Part shown: positions 1 to 11,837 of the stretch, piece after piece
Position numbering within the stretch: the stretch's first letter is position 1
Layout: every line of letters begins with the position of its first letter
NCBI GenBank assembly: GCA_963693285.1
Contig: OY848918.1
Location: 16,882,035 to 16,946,034 of the forward strand
Length of the DNA: 64,000 nt
Source of the DNA: Xestospongia muta
Taxonomy: Eukaryota > Porifera > Demospongiae > Haplosclerida > Petrosiidae
Direction of reading: 5' to 3'
The notes under the pieces: generated by a model
Databases searched by the model: none
What the model was told of the DNA's origin: nothing
Seen by the model: the letters and a program-made list of their open reading frames with translations, nothing else
Position numbers and translations under genes: made by a program

Positions 1-60
<60 letters not shown>
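1..60. repeat. (GA)n microsatellite
   Basis: The window opens with an uninterrupted GA dinucleotide run. It probably continues upstream. The assembly gap at 36496-36695 is bordered by similar GA-rich sequence, so GA tracts seem to be weak points of this assembly. Confidence 0.95.
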
Positions 61-63
<3 letters not shown>

Positions 64-539
64 CATGTCCTCACTCTCAAAAAGTCAAACACAACAATAC
101 AATTGAACAATATTAAATGAACATACCTACATATATGATATTACAGTTGATGAAGTAACTTACTAGGTTATAGGTCAATAACACAGTTGTACTTAATGTT
201 TGTCTACTGAGTCATAGTTTATCATTCATATCACCGTTATTGAGAAACTATTCAAATATAATGACTCAGTAACATATCTAAAGACTCACCTGATTGAATT
301 AGTAATACAGTTAAATGAGTCCTTAACATATTAATATTTGTCCTCTCCAAATGCATGGTTAAAACCACCCAGCATTAAAACCAGATGTCGCCCACACACT
401 AATCAGTAGGCGTGGTTAAAAGTTGCCATGAACAACTCCCAAACAAACGCAGTTACACACTGAAGACAAGAACAGGTTAGTATATTACTTTGATATTCTA
501 TTCTACTACTAAAACGTTGAATATTATTAGTATCCAATG
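61..539. other. Upstream flank of copy A, no gene seen
   Basis: This stretch has no credible coding frame. Positions 355-475 are less AT-rich than the surroundings and end in a CAG|GTTAGT donor-like site at 475/476, so a non-coding first exon of copy A is possible. I see no equivalent sequence upstream of copy B, so the exon idea is weak. Confidence 0.3.
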
Positions 540-779
540 ATATCATATAGTGTACAGTACATACATAGTGTGAGTGTATATCTATTACATATAGTAGTAG
601 TTAGTAGACAGACAGTATATTCTATCTTACTATAATTAGGTTATAGTTGATTTAGTTAGTAGAGTTTCCTCATTCCAATGTAGTATATAGTTATTACTAT
701 CTATGTAACCTACTTCCTATATTATCTATAGACACCTGACATAGGAACAGTGACCAACTAAGAACCTACACTTTTCAAA
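540..779 (+). promoter_or_regulatory. Upstream region of copy A, present three times in the window
   Basis: The 240 bases before the first ATG are repeated with few changes at 32700-32935, where no gene follows. The part from about 590 to the ATG is repeated in more diverged form before copy B (45757-45886). Shared landmarks are a TTAGTAGACAGACAG block, a TATAATTAGG block and, in A and B, the leader ACTTTTCAAA just before the ATG. It probably holds the core promoter and 5' UTR. I cannot place the transcription start. Confidence 0.5.
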
Positions 780-806
780 ATGTCTCAGTATAGTCACCTA
801 AGTCTA
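780..806 (+). CDS. Copy A exon 1: nine-residue leader
   Basis: The ATG at 780 opens nine codons and ends at a consensus GTAAGT donor in phase 0. Copy B keeps the ATG, the first three codons and the donor but has six codons. No signal peptide is possible at this length, which fits a cytosolic protein. Confidence 0.65.
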
Positions 807-3800
807 GTAAGTCTATAATCTTTCTATTACTATGTCATTATCCCTATATATCACTGTGATACTAACTAAACTCACATATCAGTGTTATTGTATAGACAGA
901 ATATCTTTCTAAAAGATGGTCTTTTAGTTATAAGAGCTGATCTGTATACTCATTATACTACACTACATGATACATGTTGTCTTTATAATAGAATAGTCAA
1001 CTGTACTGGTCAGCTGATAATGGAAACATTGAAGTAGTCAAATCTACTATTGAACAAGGTGCTGATGTAAACTATCATTATCCAGACTATGTAAGTTACT
1101 AGCTCTCAATATTTAAGTATATATTTCAACAGTAAAGCCTATTTTTCATATACAGTGTGTTTTTATAAATAAGTCTAAGATCCAATAATTATCACATCAC
1201 TACACACTGTATCATCATTATAGTATGATGTTGGTTGAGCTATAATACATGGGATGGTCTAAATTTAGTATCACAAATTCTTGAGTGATTTTAATCAATA
1301 GTGTATGAGTTTGTTTCCTTTTCTGTGTCATCTCCTGATAATAATAAAGTGTTCATATTACTGACATGATGTGTACATTTGTTGATCTAATAACAATGTT
1401 ACTGAATAATTCTAACAAAGCCAGTCCATATCTATCATATAACACATCTTTTGAAGACATCATTTATATGAATTTGCTTTCTATGTGGCATTTATAAAAT
1501 GCATTTTGTGTATTCATTTTAAGATTTTATTCCACACACACATTTATTCACTCACTGCCTCATATATTTACAATCTACAAGAATGCTGATAAAGCTCTGT
1601 TTTATGTTTTATACACTCATAAACAGTATAGTCAGCAAAGTCACTAACATAATAGATTTGTTTTGTGAATTAATTATTTAACAAAATAATTATTGCGTTT
1701 AATTGAACAAATGAACTGAAAATTTTACTTCTCAGTTATTTATTAAAATATTGTATCATAATATTTTATGGTCTATATTTAATAATAGAGTGTGTAAAGT
1801 GAAGTCATATGTAGTCCATATCATGTTAGGTTGATATCTTAATTAAGTCTACTATTAATTGTATCTACTAATTTAGTAAATTTATTACTAGAAAAATAAT
1901 ATCAGCCATATTTTAGACATCCATAATTCAATATAATAAATGTGTTATACTGCAATTTTAAACATTGACATATTATTATAGTAGTCACTAAAATTAGCAT
2001 ACACAATAATTGTAGCATTAGAGAGATTGTGATAACATATATGAAATGGTGAGTTTGATAAAATGTTCTTCATTTGCCAAAAGGTTTCCCTCCAGCTTTG
2101 GAAAATTTCACTTTGCCAAAGTTTATTTTGATATTTATATGATTTCTCCCCAAAATTACCTGCTACAGGTGTTGTTTCTTCACACTTTTCATGATAACAA
2201 TATTCATAACCTACTAATAATTTTATTAATAATATTATGACAATGAATAAGATTAAATTTGTAATTTTAGTAGTGAGAGTGACCTTTTATATTCAGAGAT
2301 TAAACCAGTATATTGTATATTTTATGATCACTAGCAAAACATGTAATCTTAACATATTCACAGACTAAATACTGTAGGGAAAGTTTAATTGTAAAAATGT
2401 TTAAACATTGGACGATGTATAAAAAAATAAACACACTAATATTATTACACAATGAAATTTTTACTGTAAGTATATTTACAATAATTATGTTTAAACTGTA
2501 AGTAATATGAAGTAATTAACATAAAATATAAGGAATAGAATACATGAATTTTCACAGAAACAAGCACAGTATACACTTAAACTATATATAAAGAGTCTGT
2601 GTTGACAAGTCCTGTGACAAATATGATGTTCCAAGTACTGTATATTTCTGTGTAGGTGGAGTCAACAAGTCCTGTTGTACAATGTTAGATTGTTATGTAA
2701 TAGTTACTCTAGTAACTCAAACAAACTGTACAAAGTCCATTTTGACAAAGAAATAATATAACAAAACTTCTATATGCTAAGTTATAGATTCCAATACATG
2801 GCAATGTTTTTACACTCAGTCTATAAGTATGATATACCAGTGGTTTGTAATGTATGCTGTACTATCTTCATTGTTGTCATCAGATAATAAAAACTAACTA
2901 TGATAGTCACTCAGTCAAAAGTCTAATCAATGTCATTGTTTGATGGCTGGTACATGTTGTTAATAAAGTCTTCTTACTTCCCTAATCAATAAAGTCTTTA
3001 TATGATATAATCTTCCTTAATAATTATTGATACTATATATCAGCAAATACATACTGTGAATAATAAATGTACCTACTTAAAACTGACTGAGAAATTAAAT
3101 GTTGCCAATAACAACCAGCCAACAAAATAGGGCATTATATAGAATGCGATCTCTGATAATAAGATATGTACTTTATATTGCTATCATGAGAGTATATATT
3201 ATATGTTCATGTTTTCTTCACAAAAAGTCTTACCACAATAGTCCCAGCTTACTCCTTGATTACCTCAAGAATACAGTTATGTTTTGTAGAGTACATCCTT
3301 TTGATTAATAAGTATTAAAGCTATAAAAGTTGTGAAATTTTCATTTATCTACTATTCTAATCACAAAACATGAAAATATGAATTTATCCACAATATGATC
3401 TATCATCAAGTACAAGCAAGCACGTGTTGTTAAAAATTATTTCTTGTACACATTGTAGACATTTTTCTATAAACCAAGCTTCCACTAAAATAACATTGTT
3501 TTAATAAATTTATTACTATTATTATCAACAAGAATAAATCAAATAACAAACAGAATTCAACAATCTACAACTTTTATAATTTTTATAATATATGTTATGC
3601 AAGTCATGTAGATCACTTGTCCTATAGCCTCATAGTCTATTTGAAGTGCCTTAGCTTGTACAGACAAGTATGATATTATACTTGAGTATACTTTTACATT
3701 TAATTGTCAGGTTTGTATTTATATTAAGACAAGTATATCATATGATTAAGTAGTACATACAGAAACAAAAAATATCACAAAAAATAAAGAATGTTTATAA

Positions 3801-6800
3801 AAAATATCAAAATTCTTTGTGTGCCTTTTGACTCTTCATTGGTCATATCTATGTCAATGACAATTATAGTAATATTATAAAACAATCGAGTACTCATTGT
3901 AGATTGTTTACACTTGTCTGTTATACAAATAAACAATTAACAACAAATTTTAATGGGCATAATAGAAAAAAATATTATCATGAATACTACTGCTGACAAC
4001 ACATAGAGTATTAACCTCTCTATATACATTAGTGAAATGATGTTGAGTTATTTTATCTATCCTTTGTAATGTATCATTAGATGTAGCTGTATATTATAAA
4101 GTTAATTGATCATAAATACTGACATATCCTTTATGTAGGACAAGAGAACTCCTCTTCACCAGGCTGCTTCCAGCGGCAATTCTGAAACAGCTCATATACT
4201 TATTAAAGCTGGTGCATCACTGGATCCTATTGACATAGTAAGTATTTCCATTATTTATATATGTTGTTATTATTATTCATGACTGTATTTTGTATGTAAT
4301 GTTGTTATTAATACATGTAATTATGTAGATATTTGATTTTTAATCATCTCCTATAAGTTGTTATATCAACACTCCTAAAATAACTACACAGGTGAAAGTG
4401 ATTATTGTAATAGCTAATATTAACACAAGATGACATAATGACTACAAAAAATAAAGTGCCAGTTTATTACCTTAGAAGGTGATCCCTACTTTAATTACTT
4501 TATTAGTGAGTCAGCTGAATATTGGGAGAATTTTCACAGATTTTCTATCAATAGAACAAATTGATTTTGGTTGCAATAGATATACAAGTAGTACCTTAAT
4601 TTATTATAAACATTTGAAGGTTAATTCAAGCAAGCTTTAGTAATTACAGTTAGACAAAATTTACAGTATAGGCTGTCACAGATTTTTAACATCAGGATAT
4701 TCCTAATGATTATTGTTATCACATATTCATCACATCTGTCAACTAAGGGATATAATTGAAATATGTTGCTAGTGTCAGATATTATAAGGAAATCATTGCT
4801 TCAATGTGTAGTATAGTACTAATGTGTTTATAATTGTGTATCTACTTGTTGTTTATCATCTAACATTGATTGTTTTATCATGTAAGTAATATTAACAAAC
4901 TAAAAACAGAAATACTCTATCAACTCTGATTATTAACTGTGCTTATAATATAATCATTATTACATCAGTTGTTTGTTTAGCTGAAGGCTCTTTACTCTAG
5001 TAATAAAGGTCTTGGTAAAATCAAACAATCATAAAGAGTTATGTTGAGATATCTTTAGTGCTTTTTATGTCTCTAACAATCAGTGATATAGTAGACTATG
5101 TTATCATTATTGTATTATAGCGTGTATTAACAATGCTATGAACTTAAACACTGGTTGTCTGCTGGTATTAAAAAATTTGTAGTTTCTGAATTCAACTTCC
5201 TGATAATCACAGAGACAGTAAGTAGCTTTGGGTTCTAAAAGATGCAAAAGCCTTCATTGAGAAGCAGATATGCCAAATTAAGTAAAATGATAAAATAATG
5301 ACAGCATACCACTTGAGCTCTGTCTATTTGTTTATATACATTCAAGTACTACCTACTACTACAAATATGAGGTGCTAGTAATACCAGATATAAGCTACAA
5401 TGATATTAGCTAACATATCACACAATATAAATAACATGTCTGTATTTACTATAACCCTAGCACTAACTATAATTATAGTCAATGTCATCACTATGTTTAT
5501 TCCATGATATAAGTTAAATGGTTTGACATTCTAGTGTGATAACATAGTGAATATACTAGGATACTGTTTATCATTTGTAGTAATATGCTCTGATATTTAC
5601 ATTGAGAGAATAATTAGACTTGTATAATAGAGTCTTCAGTATGAGTGAATCTTTACAAACTACTGCTTGTATTAATCCTAACATTTTATATAACTGTACT
5701 GGCATCTTTGTTGTGATGATAATTGATTTCTCCTGCCCATGGTCAGCATAATCAATAGTAGACATCAGTTACAAAGTAATTCACTCAGTATTGTATCTAA
5801 TGATATGTGATATTATTTCATTACATAGTATGGTGACACCCCATTACATGACGCATGCTCTGAGGGTAATATGGAATGCATCAAATTACTCTTATCAAAT
5901 GGAGCTGACGCTACCATTAAGAACAATAAAGGTGAATCAGCTGCAGACAAAGTTAAACCTGATGACAAGAACAGAGCTACTATATTACATTTGATTGAAG
6001 AAGCCAAAAAAGGTAATGTAGTTCATCACAATAGACATGTACTTATAGTATAAGTGATACTAGTATATGAGTATGAGTATCTTATGAAACTACTACCTCA
6101 TCAATCCAGCTAATTAAATAGATCATAACTATGTTTGTACATACTTGTTATGTCATCTTCTTTAGTATATTTTTAATATTGTCATATTTTGATGTTACAT
6201 TATGATACATATATTAGTAACATATGTATAGTATTGATATAACAAGGTCATTGATCTCTAAAGCTTGATAACAAACAAAGCATACTTGTAGATTATATGT
6301 AAGATAGTAATGATAATGGTTCTTATTAGAATGCATTTTAAACCATTATACAGTATTACAAACCACAGGTGTACATAATATCATCTTATGTCATATTCAG
6401 TTATTGATATAAGTAATATTATTATATGGTCATTTGGAATTAGAATTATAGCCAATCTCAATATAATTATCAGCATGTTAGCATGTAAGCTACCACAAGT
6501 CAAAACTTATCCTCAGGCATTTTATACAGAATTGTACTCTCTGTGGCTTGGTTATGAGTAAGATAGCAGTGACAGTTAGATGTCACATGATATCTGATAG
6601 ATATGAAGACTTGGAACTATAGTATGTATATGAACATCTAATTGCTCAGCAATGTGTTACATATTATGATTTGTACTCAAATAGTCACTAGTAGAATCTG
6701 TTTATTTGTTGTCAGTTATACAATACAAAACATCTTTGTGATGTCTAGTGGTAATACTATCATATCAGTTCATCATTGTAATAGCTTTATATGACAAGTA

Positions 6801-9785
6801 GTATACTTCAACACTAAGTTGTTTTGTTTCAATAAAAGACAAAAATTTTGCATTATTAAGTTTTGTTCTCTTTCTTTTATCTTCCTACAGATTATTCTAA
6901 GTTGCTTGACAAAGCTCTTGATGAAGGAAAAATTACAGCAAAATACTCAATGTTGGCAATGTCAGGAGCTCCAGGAACGGGAAAGTCATCTGTTATGAAC
7001 CTTTTGCTAGATAAACCACCTCCAGAGAATCACGATAGTACTCCTGTGACTACTGCTCCTGAGATAAGAAAGGTAGAGACCACCAGTGTTATTACTGGAT
7101 CTAGATCCACTTCATCCAGCACCCATTTTTGGGGCAAAGTAGATCGCTCATATTTCAAAGACATGCTTGCTAAGACAGTAAAAAGTGGGCTCCAGTCTAC
7201 TTCATCTGAATCCATTACACTTCATAATGATGAGAGTGAGTCATCATCTGATGATGACGGATCACAAGATTCTTCTTTATCATTGGATAAACCACAATCT
7301 AATGAAGACACCTCAGTTCCTTCTCTCAAGTCACTTCCTCAACCTGTATCAGCAGTTGTTAATGAGATAGTAAATGTCTTACCTATTGTAGATGAGTCAC
7401 CTGAGCTTAATAACACCCATTGGATACACTGTATTGACTCTGGTGGACAGGCAGCATTCCTGGACATAGGTCCTGCATTGCTACATTATAATCCAGTGAG
7501 TATACTTACACAAAAGCTAAATGAGAAGCTTGATGACCAACCTAAATTCTATTTTAGCCTCAAAGATCAACAAATTGGCATACCAGTGGAGCGACAGATT
7601 ACCAACTTACAACTACTTGAGTCTTCCTTTCGTTCACTAGCATCCATAGATCAGCCTGACTTGCGCAAAATTCACGTTAAGTTTTCACATCCTAAGCCTT
7701 CCCTTCTTGTTCTTGGTACGTTTTTTGATAAAGTAATGGAATGCGTGGGCGAGTCTCTGGAGCAAAAGAATGCTCGTTTGTGGTCTACATTAAAGCAGTT
7801 TAGCGATGTGCGTGTAAATTATTGCGAAAGTAAAAAGCAAATAATATTCCCGATTAACGCAACTGCCAGAGATGAACATGAAAAGAATATTGCCGATACT
7901 ATTCGCGCAATTGTATGCAAGTCTTACATTGAAGCAGAAATTCCAGCACGATGGCTCCTGTTTCAACTAGAGTTACAGGATCTTCAGAAAACTACTGAGT
8001 CAATGGTTGTCAGTAAGAGAGAGTGCTTGAATATTGGGCTCGCACTGAAGATGAATGACAGAGACGTCGAGGCGGCATTCATGTTCTATCACGATTTGAT
8101 GATTTTCTTGTATTTTCCTGATGTATTACCTGATGTGGTTTTTCTTCACCCACAGCCGCTATTCAATAAGCTGTCAGAATTGATCAGCATTTCTTTCGCT
8201 GATGCTGTTGCTTACTTAGAAGAAATGAATATTATTCTACCATCAAATGCTCACAACCAACTTAAATGTGAAGGTACCTTTATGCGAGAGTTACTTGACT
8301 GCCTTTCAGAAGGTTTTACACCAGATTTCACAGCAGATGATTTCTTAAAGCTTATGGATAATAGATTTATCATTGCTCCTTTGCCTCAAAAGGGAAAGTT
8401 TTTTCTGCCTTCTGTGCTACCTACAACATCTCATTTGGATAATATTAGGGGTCCTTTTCTGAAACAGCTCGATTCTTTTGTTTTGACATGGGATATGAAA
8501 CCAATCCCACAAGGTCTCTTTCCTGCTTTGATAGTTAGTCTCCTCAAGCGACATGCTTCACCTCAATTCGATCTACATCAACCATCACAATTAGATGAAG
8601 TACCAGAGGAATCAATGCAGTTTCGTAATGCCATTCAGTTATCATGTATTGGTCCTGGTGGAAGTGTTTTACTAGTAGACTCGATTTATTGGTTAGAGAT
8701 ATATTACACTGGCCTCAGTATAAAATGTTCATCTTTAAAACAAGCTGTTCTTGAATGCATTGGAGATGTCATAATGAAATTCCAGTATAAACCGATTCTC
8801 TCTATACCTCAGGAACGTTTCCTATGCTCAATATGTCCAATTCCACCCGATCATCTTTGTCGTCTAGATGAAGATAAAGTAATTGTTACTTGTTGCAGAG
8901 ATTCTCGCTTAACAGCAGACATTAATCCTTTACGACAGTTACCATGGATACAGGATGGATCTTCTGTCAGCAGTGCAAAACCACTGGGTTAGTTATAATA
9001 TAGTAATAAAGCATTACGGAAATGTTATTGATTATATATATATATAATATAAATTTAAATTATGAAACATATAGAGTACTATATTTAATGTTGAATTCCA
9101 AATATATATCATTGGTGTTAATTCATTGACTATATCTTTCAATTCATTTCATTAGTCAGTCGAGTGTATACTTGCTAAGCACATATTTAACTTATTAATT
9201 TTAAAGCTCAGCATTTGTATGACCAGAGCCATTTGTATCATTGTTATTGTATTGTGCTGATACCATCTAGAAAGTGTTTCATATAGTATGATATAGTTAT
9301 ATAGCAAATTTCATATCAGAATTGAATGTCATAGCTAATTGATGTCCTAGTTAATTACATTATAAAACAAAACAGTAAAATGCTAATAAGTCATGGCATT
9401 CTATATACCTATACTATTCTAACATATACTTCTATTTTTAGATATATCTGATATACTGAAGAAAGAACCAAGTATCACTGATCTTCTTGGCCTGTTAACA
9501 GATATCAAGTATGAGTGGAAGAAAATAGGTAGGGCCTTGGAGGTGGGACGTGATGTCCTAGGAAGTTGTACTCACAGCTATGAAGATGATGGCAACAAGC
9601 TTGACACAGTGATAGAAAGTTGGGTCGACACTATGGTTACCGATGTGACCTGGGAAACTATTATTGCTGCAGTAGAAGGTCCTATCGTTAAACATAAATC
9701 CACTGCAGTGAAAATTCGTTATTTTCTAGCTAAGCCTGATGTGCATGCCAAATATCTTCGTAAAAAAGATTTTTCTCGACTTTAA
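780..9785 (+). CDS. Copy A: ankyrin - Roc/COR-like GTPase - death domain protein
   Basis: I join six exons: 780-806, 992-1090, 4139-4237, 5829-6012, 6891-8987 and 9442-9785. All introns are GT-AG with matching phases, and the exons total 2850 nt, giving 949 residues and a stop. Residues 10-136 are ankyrin repeats. Residues 162-169 are the P-loop GAPGTGKS, 319-323 the DSGGQ switch-II motif, and 413-417 TFFDK is a degenerate G4. A COR-like segment with PARWLLFQLE and FLYFPD follows, and the last ~113 residues form a death domain. The order resembles DAPK1 without its kinase. By family, such proteins are cytosolic scaffolds or switches in cell death and innate signalling; that role here is inference. 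The start is chosen because both copies share it in the same context. The second and larger copy is at 45887-62695. The protein is too divergent for a safe symbol. Confidence 0.85.
992..1090 (+). CDS. Copy A exon 2: ankyrin repeat 1
   Basis: This 99-nt exon has phase 0 at both ends and encodes exactly one 33-residue ankyrin-type unit with the GNIEVVKSTIEQGADVN core. It lies between an acceptor TATAATAG and a GTAAGT donor. Against the matching exon in copy B (46090-46188) I count 17 base differences in 11 codons, and all 11 change the residue. The neighbouring introns differ at only about 2% of bases. Confidence 0.8.
1091..4138. other. Copy A intron 2
   Basis: This 3.0 kb intron is AT-rich with no coding signal. 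It aligns with the copy B introns around 46189-50733, but copy B carries about 1.7 kb extra (about 47590-49290) that includes a whole ankyrin exon at 48431-48529. Copy A has unrelated sequence at about 2490-2815 instead. Two blocks near 3738-3842 and 3880-3950 reappear in swapped order in copy B at 57935-58038 and 57725-57805. Confidence 0.6.
4139..4237 (+). CDS. Copy A exon 3: ankyrin repeat 2
   Basis: A second 99-nt, phase-0 exon encodes one complete ankyrin repeat with the canonical TPLHQAA turn-helix start and GASLD end. It has a TATGTAG acceptor and GTAAGT donor. The positional match in copy B (50734-50832) shares only about half of its residues. Flanking introns there are also clearly more diverged (about 20%) than elsewhere in the duplication. 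Confidence 0.8.
5829..6012 (+). CDS. Copy A exon 4: ankyrin repeat 3 and linker
   Basis: This 184-nt exon begins in phase 0 and ends in phase 1. It encodes an ankyrin repeat with TPLHDACSEGN and KLLLSNGADATIKN, then a charged linker ending in EEAKK. The last base G joins AT of the next exon to make Asp137. The start of the linker resembles a further, incomplete ankyrin unit. Confidence 0.8.
6891..8987 (+). CDS. Copy A exon 5: Roc/COR-like GTPase module
   Basis: This 2097-nt exon follows a strong pyrimidine tract and CAG acceptor and ends at a GTTAGT donor in phase 1. It encodes the P-loop (nt 6965-6988), a Ser/Asp-rich insertion of about 50 residues near 7211-7340, DSGGQ (7436-7450), the TFFDK G4-like motif, an INATA G5-like stretch and a COR-like region with an FxxxP-type winged-helix pattern. 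The insertion between P-loop and switch II makes this G domain longer than a typical Roc. An ATG at 6863 in the same frame lies in the intron and is not a start. Confidence 0.85.
9442..9785 (+). CDS. Copy A exon 6: death domain and stop
   Basis: The exon starts after TTTTTAG in phase 1 and ends with TAA at 9783-9785. The helical pattern, including DLLGLLTDIKYEWKKIG, ALEVG and a Trp in the penultimate helices (WVDTMV and VTWETI), fits a death-fold domain. A C-terminal death domain is usual for homotypic recruitment of adaptor proteins; the partner is unknown. Confidence 0.75.
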
Positions 9786-10085
9786 CTACTTTTATAAGTT
9801 TTTGCTATAGCCCTTTATCACCTTTAATTGTTCTTTTTTTTAATTAAAATTAATAATTACTATTGACTTATATTATGACCATTTCAGGTCATATAATGTT
9901 TCTTTATAATTGTATAATTTTAATATCTTTTGATTCCTTTGTTTAGTATGACTTCATACTTTTTGTTGAAGTATGTTACTTAGGAGTTATCTTATTAGAC
10001 ACTATGTTGCAATTGTCCCTCATTCCAAATTCTTTGATTATTCCTTAGATTTAATGTTGGTTGACTTTGATTGTTTTTCTGATTA

Positions 10086-10091
10086 AATAAA
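10086..10091 (+). terminator. Poly(A) signal of copy A
   Basis: AATAAA lies 300 bases after the stop of copy A within a block that is conserved downstream of copy B (62986-62991). It is the best candidate for 3' end formation before the opposing gene at 10396. Confidence 0.55.
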
Positions 10092-10395
10092 CATTTTGAA
10101 AAGTCTAACACTCTATTAAAGTGCATAGGAGCATATACCAGGCTTATTACAATCTTATTTTAAAAGTATATGAATACTATATTCTAGTGTTATATGACTG
10201 GTACTGTTGTTCTAGGTTTATATCAAGCTTATTGGTCAGTATAAGAAACCTGTTGTATAAGGGTTCATAAAGCTCAGGAATTGGAATAATTTATAACCAG
10301 CTTGTTTTTTCTTTATACCAGGTTGCTTAAATACTTTATTACTAACTAAACTAACATTTCAACAAATCTTAAATAAATGATGTGAAATTGTTTTA

Positions 10396-11454
10396 TTATA
10401 GTAAGTCATCACTATCTTCAGACACATCATCTTCCAATTCTCCTTGATCAGTTAATGTTCCATGCTCTGTACTTACATCATTATGATCAACACTCCTTAT
10501 CATCCACTTCTTGTATCTCATAGGAATAGATTTAGTACATGGATTTCTAAGTTTACAGAGTGATCTATAGGCTGGTGGGTATTGTACATAGACGTCTCTG
10601 ATCTTTTATTCTTCTGACAAGATTAGCCCAAGCTCAGCTTCTTTCCTTTCTTTCATTGTTTTGTCTTTACTTTCATAGCTCTTATGTACAAAAGTATTTG
10701 TTACTAGGTTACAAATGACTACTACATACTTACACTTTGTTTTCTAGATCTCTCCTGTTTTTTCTTTATAAGAGTTGTCATGTGCTTGGTCTTTTCCAAA
10801 AGGGTTTTATGATACATTATATAGCCCTTTCATAAAAAGAAAATAATAAAATACTTCATATTGTTAAACAAACTTGCTTCTAACCATGTCATCATTGAAT
10901 TTGTCACTACCAATTGATTGTATAATCTACTCAACAACCTTAGAATTGTGTTGACAGTTAATTCTGTGAATGTATAAAAAAGTTGTGACTGATGAAATGA
11001 ATACTTTTGTCTTTGAAGGACTAAGCTGACCTTCTTCATCAAACATAGAATAGACACATCATATCCTACTCTAGAATAAAGAGAATTAAGATACAAATTA
11101 TATCCACAAGTCTGTACATAGTTTATATATTACCTTAAAGAGGTGGATGTTAATCTGCCATGAATCTTTAGTTTAATATCTTGTGTAGACACAGAACTTA
11201 AACTTGTAACAGATGTACTTGATTTCATTTCATCTTCCGGTGACTTTGCTGCTGCTCAAGGGTGTCTAATCTTTCGTGAATATTTCCAAGTTTGTTACAA
11301 AATTTTGTAAACTGGTTTTTCTGTAGACTGAAAACTTTAAAGAATATCTATAACTATGCTGTTGTCAGTGGTGTGCCAAAGGGAAGAGGTAGATAACTGG
11401 TCAGATGAATCAAGAGTTAAGTTGGGTAAAGTTTTATCCGGTTGCCAATGATAT
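10396..11454 (-). pseudogene. Decayed minus-strand gene, tail to tail with copy A
   Basis: Several minus-strand blocks look coding and have splice-like borders. Block 11134-11454 starts after a TGTACAG acceptor and ends at AG|GTAATA. It contains a coiled-coil-like stretch FCNKLGNIHERLDTLEQQQ but changes frame twice. Block about 10874-11043 reads DEEGQLSPSKTKVFI in one frame and meets a TAG. Exon 10734-10826 (31 codons) ends at AGT|GTAAGT. Block 10396-10680 has an in-frame TAA and then an acidic tail ending LEDDVSEDSDDLL. The interruptions indicate decay. The same gene lies beyond copy B at 63281-64000, so it was duplicated with the receptor gene. I do not recognise the family. Confidence 0.5.
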
Positions 11455-11837
11455 CTGTACAATAGAGCAGAGACAAGTGAAAATTTACATATACGAACAA
11501 TAGTCAATATTCAAAATCTACATTAAGATCTTGGCTATTAACCACATTTTTAAGAATATTGTGAATTCAGCATTTTGTATACTTAGATCAAAATGCTACA
11601 CTACAAACATAATAATAGAACATTAATTAATAATAATCTAACTCACATGTACATACATTGTAAGTGACTGAAGGGCATAATGACAAAAAAATCAATGTTA
11701 ACATTTACTAAGACTCAATTATCAAAGCTTACATAGATATGACAACAACATAACAACAATAATAGTAAGACTTCGCTACATTTGTACAAGCCTAACTAGT
11801 ACTATTAGTTAAAATTGATCCATAGAAGCAAACAGTG

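Noticed and set aside
2046..2240. Open frame in intron 2 of copy A
   Set aside because: The matching copy B intron sequence is very similar as DNA but I see no splice-bounded exon, and the amino-acid text resembles translated AT-rich sequence.
6863..6890. In-frame ATG before the GTPase exon (also 59791 in copy B)
   Set aside because: It lies in the pyrimidine-rich end of the intron, and the exon joins upstream ankyrin exons in the correct phase.
7030..7215. Minus-strand open frame opposite the GTPase exon, and its equivalent at 59958-60143
   Set aside because: It is the antisense shadow of a conserved coding exon, with no start context or splice sites of its own.
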